Shown piece by piece: positions 11,444-21,456 of a stretch of 64,000 bases of DNA. A model generated the notes under the pieces. It worked only from the letters and a program-made list of their open reading frames with translations. It ran no database searches and was not told the DNA's origin. The stretch comes from Saprolegnia diclina VS20 (Eukaryota; Oomycota; Saprolegniomycetes; Saprolegniales; Saprolegniaceae). Both the position numbers and the translations under genes were made by a program. The DNA lies in assembly GCF_000281045.1 (NCBI RefSeq), contig NW_008246127.1, forward strand, positions 57,204 through 121,203, in the 5' to 3' direction. How positions within the stretch are numbered: position 1 is the first letter of the stretch; every line of letters starts with the position of its first letter.

Positions 11444-12164
11444 ATGTCCTTCACGCCTGCGCTCTTCAGTGACAACGGGAAGGCACTGCCGCTAGCCAAC
11501 ACGGACGAAGTGTTCATCCTAGAGCGGCCGTCGATTGCTTTCCAGTGCCTTGTCGACGGGTGCGTTCCATTCCCAGTACACGTGCAGTGGCGATGGCGGG
11601 AGTAGGCACAAGTTCAAGGCCACCGGCCGCATCTACATAACGACGCATCGGCTCGTGTTTTGCGCCGACAAGGCCGCGACGCAGCACGGCCGGTTCTTTG
11701 AAGCTTTTGTGAGCGCGTTTGTTCAACGTGCCATGTATACCCTAACGCGAACCCAGGAAATCCCACTGGATAACATTGCGGACGACAAGTTCAACCAACC
11801 AATGTTTGGCTCGTGCAACATTACTGGCGACGTCTTTCCGGTAACTCAACAGCATGCAACCTTGAGGCGCCGAAACAACTAGGTGGGCACGGACGAAGGA
11901 GACATGGCGACGCCGATCGAGTGGCGTATTTCGTTTCCGAACGGTGGCACGGGCACGTTCTTGCCCATCTTTCTTCGCCTCATGGAGCACAAGAAGCACG
12001 GTACATACGACTTGCACCATCGCCAAACCCTATACGTACATCCAGCGGGGCTCGTCGACGAGGCGTTTGCAGAGAAGCAGCGCAAGGCGTACGTGGACCC
12101 AAACGACCCAACGGTCATCTATGTTTCGCAGCCCGTGCGCCCGCGTGGTAAAGACACCGTCTAA
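11444..12164 (+). CDS. GRAM-domain protein, WBP2-like
   Basis: Four exons: 11444-11559, 11606-11708, 11757-11840 and 11883-12164 (introns 42-48 nt), 194 residues. A PH-GRAM fold is suggested by HKFKATGRIYITTHRLVFCAD, EIPLDNIADDKFNQPMFGSCNITG and IEWRISFPNGG, in the order seen in WBP2 (GTVYLTPYRVIF, the KQPVFG region, YKLTF). WBP2 proteins bind phosphoinositides and WW-domain partners. No PPxY motif is visible here, so a WW-binding role is not supported. The C-terminus (YVDPNDPTVIYVSQPVRP) is extended. Confidence 0.75.
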
Positions 12165-12546
12165 AATCGAAGACAAAGACAAGCTGCCACATATTTTTGG
12201 CGCAACTACCTACCACCTTGTTTCGATATCTTGCTCCAAACGACTTTCACATCCACGCTTGTTGCCGTGTTGGAGGGCACCTTTCGTCTTACAACGATAC
12301 TGGATGGATGCGTTATTCAACTCCAACCACAGCAGCTTTGGTCACTATCAACCATAAAGGCTCTGTCAAACCCTCCTACTGCGGTAGAGGTGCTGCGACA
12401 CGGCGCTGCCACGTCACAGCGTGGCTTTGGGGATGTGTCAGTGCCATGCGAATTTTTCATTGGTCGATCGTGGTTTGTATACAAGACCCGACTTTCGAAG
12501 TTGCCGTTAGTTCATCTTTTGCACGGACGCCGTCACATCACCTGGC
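12165..12546. other. Intergenic, nothing recognised
   Basis: This is 382 bp between two plus-strand genes with no domain or convincing exon. Confidence 0.45.
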
Positions 12547-12912
12547 ATGATCCTCCCGCGCTACTCGGTCTTGATCCCGACGCTCGTCGTCCTCAGCTAC
12601 GGCGTGTACCAAGCCTGCCTTGAGCCTGCCCTTGGTGACGAGTGCACCACGGACGACGACACCGACGAAGCGGCCATTGACGTTCTGCCGCGCATCGTTG
12701 TCAAGGTTGTGCACACGGGCAAGTCGAGCCTCCGAAAGACGCGGAAAGCGAGACCCACCAAGCGCGTACACTTCCAACTACCGCTTACTTGCGATAATCA
12801 GCAAGACGACCACCGCCATCTCGGCAGCTGCAAAGACATGGTGCTTGCGCCGACCACGCGGCCTCGACGACATAGCACTGGTGCGATGACCGCCGGACCA
12901 CTCGTCGTGTAG
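12547..12912 (+). CDS. Small hypothetical protein with N-terminal hydrophobic segment
   Basis: A single open frame of 121 residues starts at ATG 12547. Residues 6-20 (YSVLIPTLVVLSYGV) could be a signal peptide or anchor, followed by an acidic patch (DECTTDDDTDEAA) and a basic central part (KSSLRKTRKARPTKRVH). The first two thirds have C/G-rich third codon positions like real genes nearby. No domain is recognised; it may be one exon of a larger gene. Confidence 0.4.
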   Translation: MILPRYSVLIPTLVVLSYGVYQACLEPALGDECTTDDDTDEAAIDVLPRIVVKVVHTGKSSLRKTRKARPTKRVHFQLPLTCDNQQDDHRHLGSCKDMVLAPTTRPRRHSTGAMTAGPLVV

Positions 12913-13731
12913 GCCCGGTAGCCCATCTTAACATTAGTACTATTTATGATCCTTCCTTCCTGGGCTTCCATGGCAAGAGAGACATCAAGCCACAGATGCC
13001 TGAAGCTTGACCATCGAACGGACGGATCAGTTGAAGTTGGGGACGGGTACCAGGGGACGCCCATCTGGTCCGACCACGCGCGCGCTGTCGTCATCGACGA
13101 TTGGGAGGAAGAAGCCAATGGCAATGGTAGAGACAAATGACAATGAACTCCTTCGACGCGCTCCTCCCGGGCGTTCGCTCACAGCCCCTGCGATGGGGCT
13201 TTGGTATCTATCCACCCGTCCATGGTTGGCGACGAGCGCCAACGGACAGTCGAGTAACCCACGACGTGAACATCCGTGCAGTAACACATCTCCTTGAAGT
13301 TGCGTCGGCGAGATTCGAGCAGCCTCACGATTACCTCGCGCGACTGTTGGCAGCCAGGATACCGGTACTGTAGTCACGAGGGATTCTTGTTGGGTGGGCG
13401 AGCCTTTTGCACTGCACGAGTGAACTGCTTGGCAGATGCTAGCGTTTTGGTCCAGTCCACTCTGCGTTCGTGGAAGGACTGCCTCGGTCCACCTAGGCCG
13501 CAAATATCCTTCGCCCAACGAATGCGGATCAGCCGCGGCTCGTCGCACGCTTACCACCAACGTCGTGTTCGTTGTGACGTATCGGATGGCATCGCTCGTT
13601 CACGTAGTCGTTCACGTAGTCGTCGTTGGTGGCGCCCCGCACCCCGTGGGCCGTTGCTGTTGTGCGATTGGCTGGAATTTATTTATTTTTTGAAGAAAAA
13701 GAAACATGCCAAAGATTTGGAAGCCTGTGGC
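12913..13731. other. Gene-poor stretch with ambiguous minus-strand coding fragments
   Basis: On the minus strand several protein-like fragments occur in different frames (for example around 13400-13610, including YVNDYVNE and WTKTLASAKQFTRAVQKARPP; and around 13260-13370, SREVIVRLLESRRRNFKEM). I could not join them with consistent phase, so no gene is called; a degraded gene is possible. A 12-bp unit TTCACGTAGTCG is tandemly duplicated near 13599-13622. AT-rich sequence at 13676-13700 precedes pyruvate kinase. Confidence 0.4.
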
Positions 13732-15743
13732 ATGCACAGCGAGAACCAGACCTTGTCGCCGCGCCACCGGCTCACGCTCCGCGGGGGCTGGGAGCACCGG
13801 CCGCGCATCGTGTCGTCGCAGCTGCACGAGAACCAGACCAACGGCGACAAGCCGGTGCGTGCCGTTGGCAGCGCAGCCTCGTCCTCATCCACGCTCGCTG
13901 GACATGTAGATCTACAAGGTTGGCATCTCGCTTGCGCAGATCTTAGACCGCAGCTACACGCTCGGCCGCTTTCGCCAAACCAAGATCATCTGTGCTATCG
14001 GTCCAAGCTGCTGGTCGACGGAAATGCTTGGGCGACTGCTCGACGCTGGCATGAACGTCGCACGCTTCAACTTCTCCCATGGCGACCACGCGCTGCATGC
14101 GCGGTCGCTGTCCAACCTGCGCGACGCGATGCAGATGCGCCCCGGGTGCCACTGTGCCGTGCTCCTCGATACCAAAGGCCCTGAAATCCGAACGGGTAAT
14201 TGCCGTCGTTGCCTGGAACGTTGTCGAAATCATCGTCGTATGTCGATTCTGTAGGGCTTTTGAAAGACCACACGCCCGTGCACCTCGTCTCGGGCCAGGA
14301 GCTCGTACTCGTGGCCGATGAGGCATTTCAGGACGGCGACGCGACGCGCATCGGATGCAATTACGCGCATCTCGCGACGTCCGTGTCACCCGGGTCCACG
14401 ATCCTCGTCGACGACGGCGGGCTCACGCTCAAAGTGCTGGCGTGCACAAGTGCAACCCAAGTCGTGACGCAAGTTCAAAACAGCTACGTGCTCGACGAGC
14501 GCAAAAATATGAATCTGCCCGGTACCTCTCGACTCGCGTGGTACTCTGGTTGTCTCACGACAACGTAGGGGCTGCACTGCGCATCCCAGGTATCACGACC
14601 AAGGACGAGCACGACCTACGCGAATTTGCAATCCCACAGCGCGTCGACATTGTCTCTGGTTCGTTTGTTCGGTCTGCTGCCAACGTCCGGTACGAGCATT
14701 CTAGTATTATTTGGACTGAGCTCTCGATAGTGCGATTCGAGCCTGTCTCGGGGACGCTGGCAAGTACATTCGCGTGCACGCCAAGATCGAGAGCCTCGAG
14801 GCGCTACGAAACATTGATGAGATCATTGCGGAAGCCGATGGCGTCCACGTCTCGCGCGGTGATCTCGGCATGGAGCTGGCCCCGGAGCAAGTTTTCATGG
14901 CGCAAAAACTCATTATTCGCAAAGCCAACCTCGCCAACAAGCCCGTCGTGACGTCAACGCAGGTGCGGGCGTTTGCATTTTCAATCGCTAACGCAACACA
15001 GATGCTCCAATCCATGACGAAGTGCCCGACGCCGTCCCGCGCAGAGTGCACAGACGTGGCCAACGCCGTCCTCGATGGAACAGACTGCGTCATGCTCTCT
15101 GGAGAGACAGCCAAAGGTCAATACCCGGTCGAGGCAGTCGCAACCATGGCACGCATTTGCATCGAAGCGGAAGGTAGCATTGTGTAGCAATTCCGCTTCA
15201 CGGTCGACGTAGGCTCGCTGCATTACCCGACGCTGTACACCAACCTGCGCGATGCGACGCCCAAGCCCATTAGCATATGTGAGGCCATGGCTTCGTCTGC
15301 CGTTGAGACGGCGATTGATATCCAGGCCAAGCTCATCGTGGCGCTTACCGACTCGGGCTACACTGCCAAATGCATCGCCAAATACCGGCCAGCGGCGCGC
15401 GTCCTGGCGGTGACGGCCGAGCCGTACGTCGCACGGCAACTCGCGGGTCTTTCACGGTACGAGCAAATCATGAAGGCAGTTGGTGGGAAAATGAATGTGC
15501 ACTAGCGGCATCACGTGCCTCAAAGTGGCTTCGATGAGCGGCACGGACGACCTCATCGACATTGCGATCGAGTACGCCAAGCGCCAGCGCTGGATCGCGA
15601 GCATGGACATCGTCGTCGTCTTGCATGGACTCGTCGAGGGTGCACCAGGGCGCACGAATGTGGTCAAGATCATCCAAGCCAACGACCACGGGTACGCGTC
15701 CCCGATGAACCATAGGTCGCCGGTCAGTGTCGCGTTTCCGTGA
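13732..15743 (+). CDS. Pyruvate kinase
   Basis: Eight exons: 13732-13854, 13910-14195, 14255-14521, 14569-14689, 14731-14962, 15002-15173, 15213-15456 and 15506-15743; introns 39-59 nt, 560 residues. It converts phosphoenolpyruvate and ADP to pyruvate and ATP. Visible family motifs: [92 protein letters not shown] and [15 protein letters not shown]. The first ~55 residues are an extension with no clear targeting signal. The C-terminal allosteric domain ([24 protein letters not shown]) is present. Confidence 0.96.
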
Positions 15744-16510
15744 AGTACTACCAAGGTCATAACCTTTACGGCCTTGTACTACGAAGCAGTGTTAGACAAA
15801 CTACTAATATTGCATGGGCGATTCATTTCTCTACCTTGTACCGAGTACGTCTACTGTTGACGCCAGAGCTGGTTCTTGAGAACCCCGCGAACTCGTTCGT
15901 CGACAGTGCATTGGCACTGGGCTTTATCTACTCTCTCCGACTAGAACTGCGTAGTCCTCGATTGCACTACATGCCATGTACAGCTTGAGCTGGTGCTACA
16001 GATGATGCTACACTGTGCACTTTCATCACGGCGGCCCGTTCGATTGGCGTCGTGTGTGCCATCATCAAGAACGTTTAGTACCCGACACGCACTAGTAGGT
16101 GCGACGACGTGTCGGAAACATAAAGCAGAGGAGGCGGCGTGGAGTCATCGTCGTCGGAGGCTACTGCAACCGAATCAACGAGCGTGGGACGATGTTGGCA
16201 CATGGAGCCGTTGGCGTCGCGCTGTTTACTCATGGCTTACCGCGTCGACATTACCACCGCCCTCAATTCGGACAAGTCCGATTTTCAGTTCAGACAGTAC
16301 GTGATTGGTGCGCCGAAATTTAAACGCACCAATCCCACAATCGAACGTGGTATCTTGGCCTCCATTCTCGCGTGGCGCCACGACGGAGGGGGCACGGTGA
16401 CCTAATTAGCGCAGTGGTGGTATGTTGCCACCGCTTCGAAGGTCGCACGAAACATGTGGTGTGTCACGTCGCCTGTGTGGCCATCGTGGACAGTGCACGG
16501 TTTGCTCAAG
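15744..16510. other. Intergenic, nothing recognised
   Basis: It lies between pyruvate kinase and the first triple-zinc gene. No domain or coding bias is seen. Confidence 0.45.
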
Positions 16511-16528
16511 TTCACTTTACAATTTCCT
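16511..16528 (+). promoter_or_regulatory. Oomycete Inr + FPR core promoter
   Basis: TTCACTTT-A-CAATTTCCT is an almost ideal match to the oomycete initiator (TCAYTYY) followed directly by the flanking promoter region (CAWTTTNYY). It lies 17 nt before the ATG at 16546. Confidence 0.75.
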
Positions 16529-16545
16529 TCGAAACCAAAACGACG

Positions 16546-16977
16546 ATGACTACAGCCATGATGCCAGCCACGACGCCGTTGTGGCACCGCCCGCTCAACG
16601 TCGTCCTTCTACCCTCCATGCTCTGCGCACCAGCGCCGACGCGCCTTCCCGGTATCGAAGCGCTCTTGCACCCGACGACGCCGAGCCCAACGACGACGAG
16701 CCCAACGTCAACACGATCACCGCGCTGGCGCCACTCCAAATACTGCACGGTCGAGGGTTGCGAACGCGTCTCGCAGCGCAACGGTCTCTGCCACCGTCAC
16801 GGCGGGAAGCGCACGTGCAAGGATGTGTCGTGCAACGCAAAGGACCGCGGGAACGGCTACTGCATCAAGCACGGCGGTGGTCGGCCCTGTGATGTCGCTC
16901 AGTGCACAAAGAAGGCTCGCCGTCAAGGCTTGTGCACACAGCACCACCGCATGGTGCTGGTCAAGGACGCGTGCTAG
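16546..16977 (+). CDS. Triple C-x4-C-x9-C-x2-H zinc protein (WRKY19-like), copy 1
   Basis: Single exon, 143 residues, starting at the first ATG after the core promoter. Residues about 65-135 contain three successive zinc modules: CTVEGC...GLCHRH, CKDVSC...GYCIKH and CDVAQC...GLCTQH, the first two ending in HGG. Such repeats are abundant in oomycetes and are often annotated as WRKY19-like transcription factors because plant WRKY19 carries the same module; no WRKYGQK domain is present. The N-terminus is short, Thr/Pro-rich and contains VVLLPSML. DNA binding is inferred only. A close paralogue lies 1.7 kb downstream. Confidence 0.85.
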   Translation: MTTAMMPATTPLWHRPLNVVLLPSMLCAPAPTRLPGIEALLHPTTPSPTTTSPTSTRSPRWRHSKYCTVEGCERVSQRNGLCHRHGGKRTCKDVSCNAKDRGNGYCIKHGGGRPCDVAQCTKKARRQGLCTQHHRMVLVKDAC

Positions 16978-18676
16978 GTCCTGAGAATGCAAGAGCTTAT
17001 TTAAAACAAGAAGAAACCCATGTCGTTACCATCCCGGTTTGTCGAGCGTTGTATGATGCTACGCCTCGTCGTACGTTCAACCACTGAGCTCGTATACTAG
17101 AGAAAGCCAGAGAATTCTCGTCGGCAAAATGTCCTGGCCGTCCGCAATCATCACACAGAGGGCCCATTTAGCTGCCCGAACTTGGCACTGCGTGGGTCCA
17201 CCCGACTTTATGGTGCAGAGGCAAGTTATGTCCAGCACCAGGGGACAGGACGCGCATTATCAATCGCTCGTGCCAGCACTCACAGCAAAAAGACAACGAA
17301 ACCACTGCATACCCAACATCGTCGCAAAGGTACTTTCGGCTTCGTTCGCGGTGCTGCTGCGACGTGCGAACGTACGTCAAGCAATCAAAAGCCCAGTCGC
17401 TTCGTGGTCCGAGCTGCAGGGCTCGGCGCCCCGAGTCGTTGTCGTTGGCCCAGCCCCATCTCTTAAAATGAGTGCATGCACTCTCCACCTAGTACGTGAC
17501 TAGCTCGTCGTATTGACTACGTATACGCGTACGTCGTCGTCGTTGTCGTCGATGGCTTCTCCCAATCACATGGAGCTCCGCGTCGTCGAAGCGCCCAACA
17601 CGAACCTCAACCATTGTTCTTGCAAATACGACGTGCAGTATCTGCTACGAAGTATTTGTGGTCGGTGTTGCATCGCTCCTAGACACGGAGAGCCATTTTT
17701 ATTGTCATTGGGAGCCCCAATGTCACCGCGTCTTGTCCACTAGGAGCGAGTGAAGCATCAAAATTCGTTGCTTTTCTCGTTTCGCAACTTGGATTGCTCC
17801 CTTTTGCGACGTAGGGCGACGCTGCACCCAAGAATGCACCTGATGCACTAATCGCAACTGATGATGCATCGGATTCTTGAAGCGGCCGTACCACGTCGGC
17901 ATTATTTAGCGCTGCGAGGAGACTTTGTCACCAAATTTTAGCAGGCAGTGGTGCACAGGTGGCATGGAGCTCATCTTTTGTTTGGCCAAGCAAGGCTTCC
18001 GTCCATCTCAGTTATCGAGGTACATACAGCCGTAGCCAGAACTTGTCCTCTCAACACGGCGGCGGCTTGGCAGCGCGTAATGACGTCGCATCGTTTAGTT
18101 TACAGTACCGCGCAGGTCCTGGAGGAATCAAATTCCGGGTCCCCACCACGTGTCGCAGAGAAAAAAACGATCTTTTTTTCTGGTGTACTAAACGACGACG
18201 CGGCGTTCGGCAGCCGGTGTCCCAGTGACCGCTACAGAATAGGCCTGCAGCTGCGACCACGTTTCTCGAGTCGTCTCGACATTCGCCAGCATTCACGACG
18301 AACTCGCTGCAGAACGACCGCCTCTCCTCTTCGCGATGAGCAATCCTGCTCGTCGTCCAGCAGAGTGTGATCTGCCGACAGCGGCTTACCGCAGCGCCGT
18401 ACCACGGCGTGGATCATCTCATCCAGGATGACGTGGGGAAGGGCCTACTCTGCAACGTAAACAATGGCCATGGAATAAACCCCCAGCCATCTGGTTTACA
18501 TCCCGGATCTACTTCATACAAAGCTAGTATGGATGCGGTACGGCGCGCTCATGATAACCTGAACAGCTGCTTTCGCCGTGAGAGTAGGATGATGCGCAGG
18601 TAATATTCGCTTCGATCTTCTTTCCAAGACGAGTCTGCATTTCGAGATTGGCGCCCAAACGACCAACACAAGCACG
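16978..18676. other. 1.7-kb spacer between the two zinc-protein paralogues
   Basis: Open frames on both strands overlap one another without a dominant frame, domain or exon chain. No terminal repeats or transposon remnants are seen that would explain the duplication. Confidence 0.45.
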
Positions 18677-19159
18677 ATGATGTACCACCACTACTCGGAG
18701 GCGCCCTACTATGCCACCGCACCGCTGCCCGCGCACCCGCGAGACATGGTGCTCCTGCCGTCGATGCTCTTCCGCGACCATCTCGTGTCATCCCCGCCCT
18801 TTGAACAGTCACGTCGTGCGCCAACGACGTTTGCACTTCCGTCGATCAAGAGCCTTCTGTCCGAGCCCAGCATTGCCCCTGTCGAGGCAACGCCGGTGGT
18901 GCCGACCAAGCCGCGCTGGCGTCCGTCCAAGTACTGCACGGTCGAGGGCTGCGAGCGCGTTTCGCAGCGCAACGGCCTCTGCCACCGTCACGGCGGGAAG
19001 CGATCGTGCAAGGACCCGTCGTGCAATGCCAAGGACCGTGGGAACGGCTACTGCATCAAACATGGCGGCGGCCGCCCTTGTGACGTGGCCCACTGCGGCA
19101 AGAAGGCGCGGCGCCAAGGCATGTGCACGCAGCATTTTCGCCTCGTGAACACGCCGTAG
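18677..19159 (+). CDS. Triple C-x4-C-x9-C-x2-H zinc protein (WRKY19-like), copy 2
   Basis: Single exon, 160 residues. The zinc core (about residues 85-157) is almost identical to copy 1 at 16546: CTVEGC...CHRHGG, CKDPSC...CIKHGG, CDVAHC...CTQH. The N-terminus differs but keeps MVLLPSMLF and an LPSIKSLL segment. A tyrosine-rich start (MMYHHYSEAPYY) is specific to this copy. No strong Inr/FPR element is seen upstream, so the two copies may be regulated differently. Confidence 0.85.
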   Translation: MMYHHYSEAPYYATAPLPAHPRDMVLLPSMLFRDHLVSSPPFEQSRRAPTTFALPSIKSLLSEPSIAPVEATPVVPTKPRWRPSKYCTVEGCERVSQRNGLCHRHGGKRSCKDPSCNAKDRGNGYCIKHGGGRPCDVAHCGKKARRQGMCTQHFRLVNTP

Positions 19160-19624
19160 AAGACTTGGCGCGCACTGTACATTACCACTAGTTCTATAGG
19201 CTTTCCTATGGTAGCTCGATTATTTAAGAAGCCGTTCGTCGGGCCACAATCGTATAGCCGATGATTCCAGACTTGTAGTGTCCAAGATGATTCCTACTAC
19301 CTGCCTACATGGTTCAGGGCAGTTGCGTCGGAAGTTCAGAAGCCATGGGTCGCTGTGACCGTACACCTACCCTCCAACGATCCAGCGTACCATCATCCTA
19401 TCCAGCGCCCCAGCTGGGTCGTCCGCCGGTGTGATCACACAACATCGTGCGCGTGACAGACACCCGTTTGCGCAGTTCGACCCGCAGACGAAGCTGTGCA
19501 GAAACGACGTTCTTGATTATTGCTACTACACACGTGGGTGCTTCGTGATCACGGTGCTCCGTCGCGTCGATGCCAACGCGGTTGCATATTGGTCCAGGGC
19601 CCAGCGTGAGCAACGACTGCATCA
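19160..19624. other. Intergenic, nothing recognised
   Basis: It is the convergent spacer between the second zinc gene and prolyl-tRNA synthetase. Confidence 0.5.
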
Positions 19625-21323
19625 TCAGGCACCGACGTGCGCCCGCAACTCCGACGGCGCCACGTAGGACACATTCATGCTGGGACGGTGCAGCACTTCC
19701 AGGAGCCCCTCGGTCGCGAACCGCTTTCCGACTACGATGCGCCACGTGTACCCAATGAGCTCGGCCTCCGTGAGCTTGACGCCCGGGCGCTCGGTCCAAC
19801 GGTCATCAAGCATCACGTCGTCCGGCAACGCAGCCGCGAGGTCCGTGGCGACCGCCGTTGCCGCCGACTCGGTGTCCTTGCCGACACCGATGACGACGGC
19901 CTTGTACGGCGCGATGGCGTCCGGCCACACGATGCCGTGCTTGTCATGAAGGCTCTCGACGGATGCGGCCATGAGGCGCGTGACGCCCATGCCGTAGCAG
20001 CCCATGTCCATGTTCTGCGCCTTTCCGTGCGCGTCGAGGTACGTCGCACCGAGCGCCTTGGAGTACTTGTCCCCAAGGTAAAACACATGTCTACCAGACA
20101 AGCGTCATGAATGACATCAACCGGCGTTCGTACCCGACTTCGATGCCCCGTTTCTCGACGAGCTTGCCGTGCTCGCAACACGGGCACCCATCGTGCTCTT
20201 TGGCCAATCGAAAGTGACCCGAGATGGCGTTCTGGGCCGCGAGGAAGTCGGCGAGACCGCCCGACGGCGCAACGCCGGCGTCGACAAAGATGGAAGGGGA
20301 CGGCAGCGCCAGCGCGCACTCGACATGACCCGGCTTGACTTCGACAAGACCATCGACGTCGTCAATATGGTCCTTGAGCGAGAGCGGGTTCACCTCGCGA
20401 CCTTCCGGCGTCAAGATGACAACGAGCTGTGTCTTGTTCTCGGCCAGGAAGAGCGTCGGAGTGTAGCCATGTGCCGACGCCACGAGGTCACCTAGCGACG
20501 CGATCGGCGCCGAAATGCTCGACGCTGGCAGCACACCGCGCGCCTTCTCGACGTTGGCCGCGTACGTGCACGACGAGCACGACAGGAGCGCGTCCTCGCC
20601 AAAGCCCGAGAGCACGTGGAACTCGTGCGAGAGGCTGCCACCAATGTTGCCCGTGTCGGCTTCGACCTGCGCAATCGGCAGCTGAAGCTTTGCCAGGATC
20701 TTGTGGTAAGCGTCCACCATGAGGTGGTACGTCGTCTCGGCGCCGGCGCGGTCAACGTCAAATGTGTAGGCGTCCTTCATCACAAACTCCTTGGCGCGAA
20801 GGAGGCCAAATCGCGGCCGGATCTCGTCACGGTACTTGCGCCCGATCTGGTACAGGCGCAACGGCAGAAGCTTGGGCGACGAGACGGTCGAGGCAACGAG
20901 CGATGTGAACACCTCTTCGTGCGTCGGGCCAAGGCAGTGGGCGACGTCGCGACGGTCCGTCACGCGGAAGAGCTCTGGACCGCTCGATTCCCACCGACCG
21001 GTTTCCTGCCACAGATCGGCCGTGAGGAGGCAGGGCATACTCAGCTTCGAGCACTTGATCGCATGCATGTGCGTGTCGATGATGGCTTCAAGCTTCGCGA
21101 GCGACCGGCCTGCAAGCGGCAGCATCATGTAGATGCCGTTCGATGTTTTGCGGATGAAGCCGGCGCGGACCAGCAGCTGATGGCTGGGGATGGCTGCGTC
21201 GGCCGGAATCTCCTTCGTCGTCGGAATGAACGTGGCACTGCGGAGAGCAAGTGCTGGCGCTGTCGAGAGCGAGCGCGCGGACGTCAAGGCGCGGCCAGGG
21301 AGGCGATGGACGCTGCGCCACAT
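19625..21323 (-). CDS. Prolyl-tRNA synthetase, bacterial/organellar type
   Basis: Two exons: 21323-20134 and 20090-19625 (intron 43 nt), 551 residues. The ATG at 21323 (MWRSVHRLPGRALTSARSLS) gives an Arg/Ser-rich mitochondrial presequence; an in-frame ATG at 21389 is an alternative. It charges tRNA-Pro. Class II motifs: TSNGIYMMLPLAGR, LGPTHEEVFT, motif 2 RLYQIGRKYRDEIRPRFGL and RAKEFVMKDAYTF, DTGNIGGSLSHEF, RGIEVGHVFYLGDKYS and motif 3 GCYGMGVTRLM, then GIVWPDAIAPY and an HGTP anticodon domain. The insertion (editing) region between the catalytic halves is present but appears shorter than in E. coli ProRS. Confidence 0.93.
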
Positions 21324-21456
21324 GCCACCGATCTTGACCACGAACCGAAAAGACGCTCGGTGTCGAACACTTATCCGGATGACACTCATATCCGGATAAT
21401 GGATATCAAACGAGCAACTCTACTTCTCAAAAACAAGCCTTCGATTGTACTTGGGG

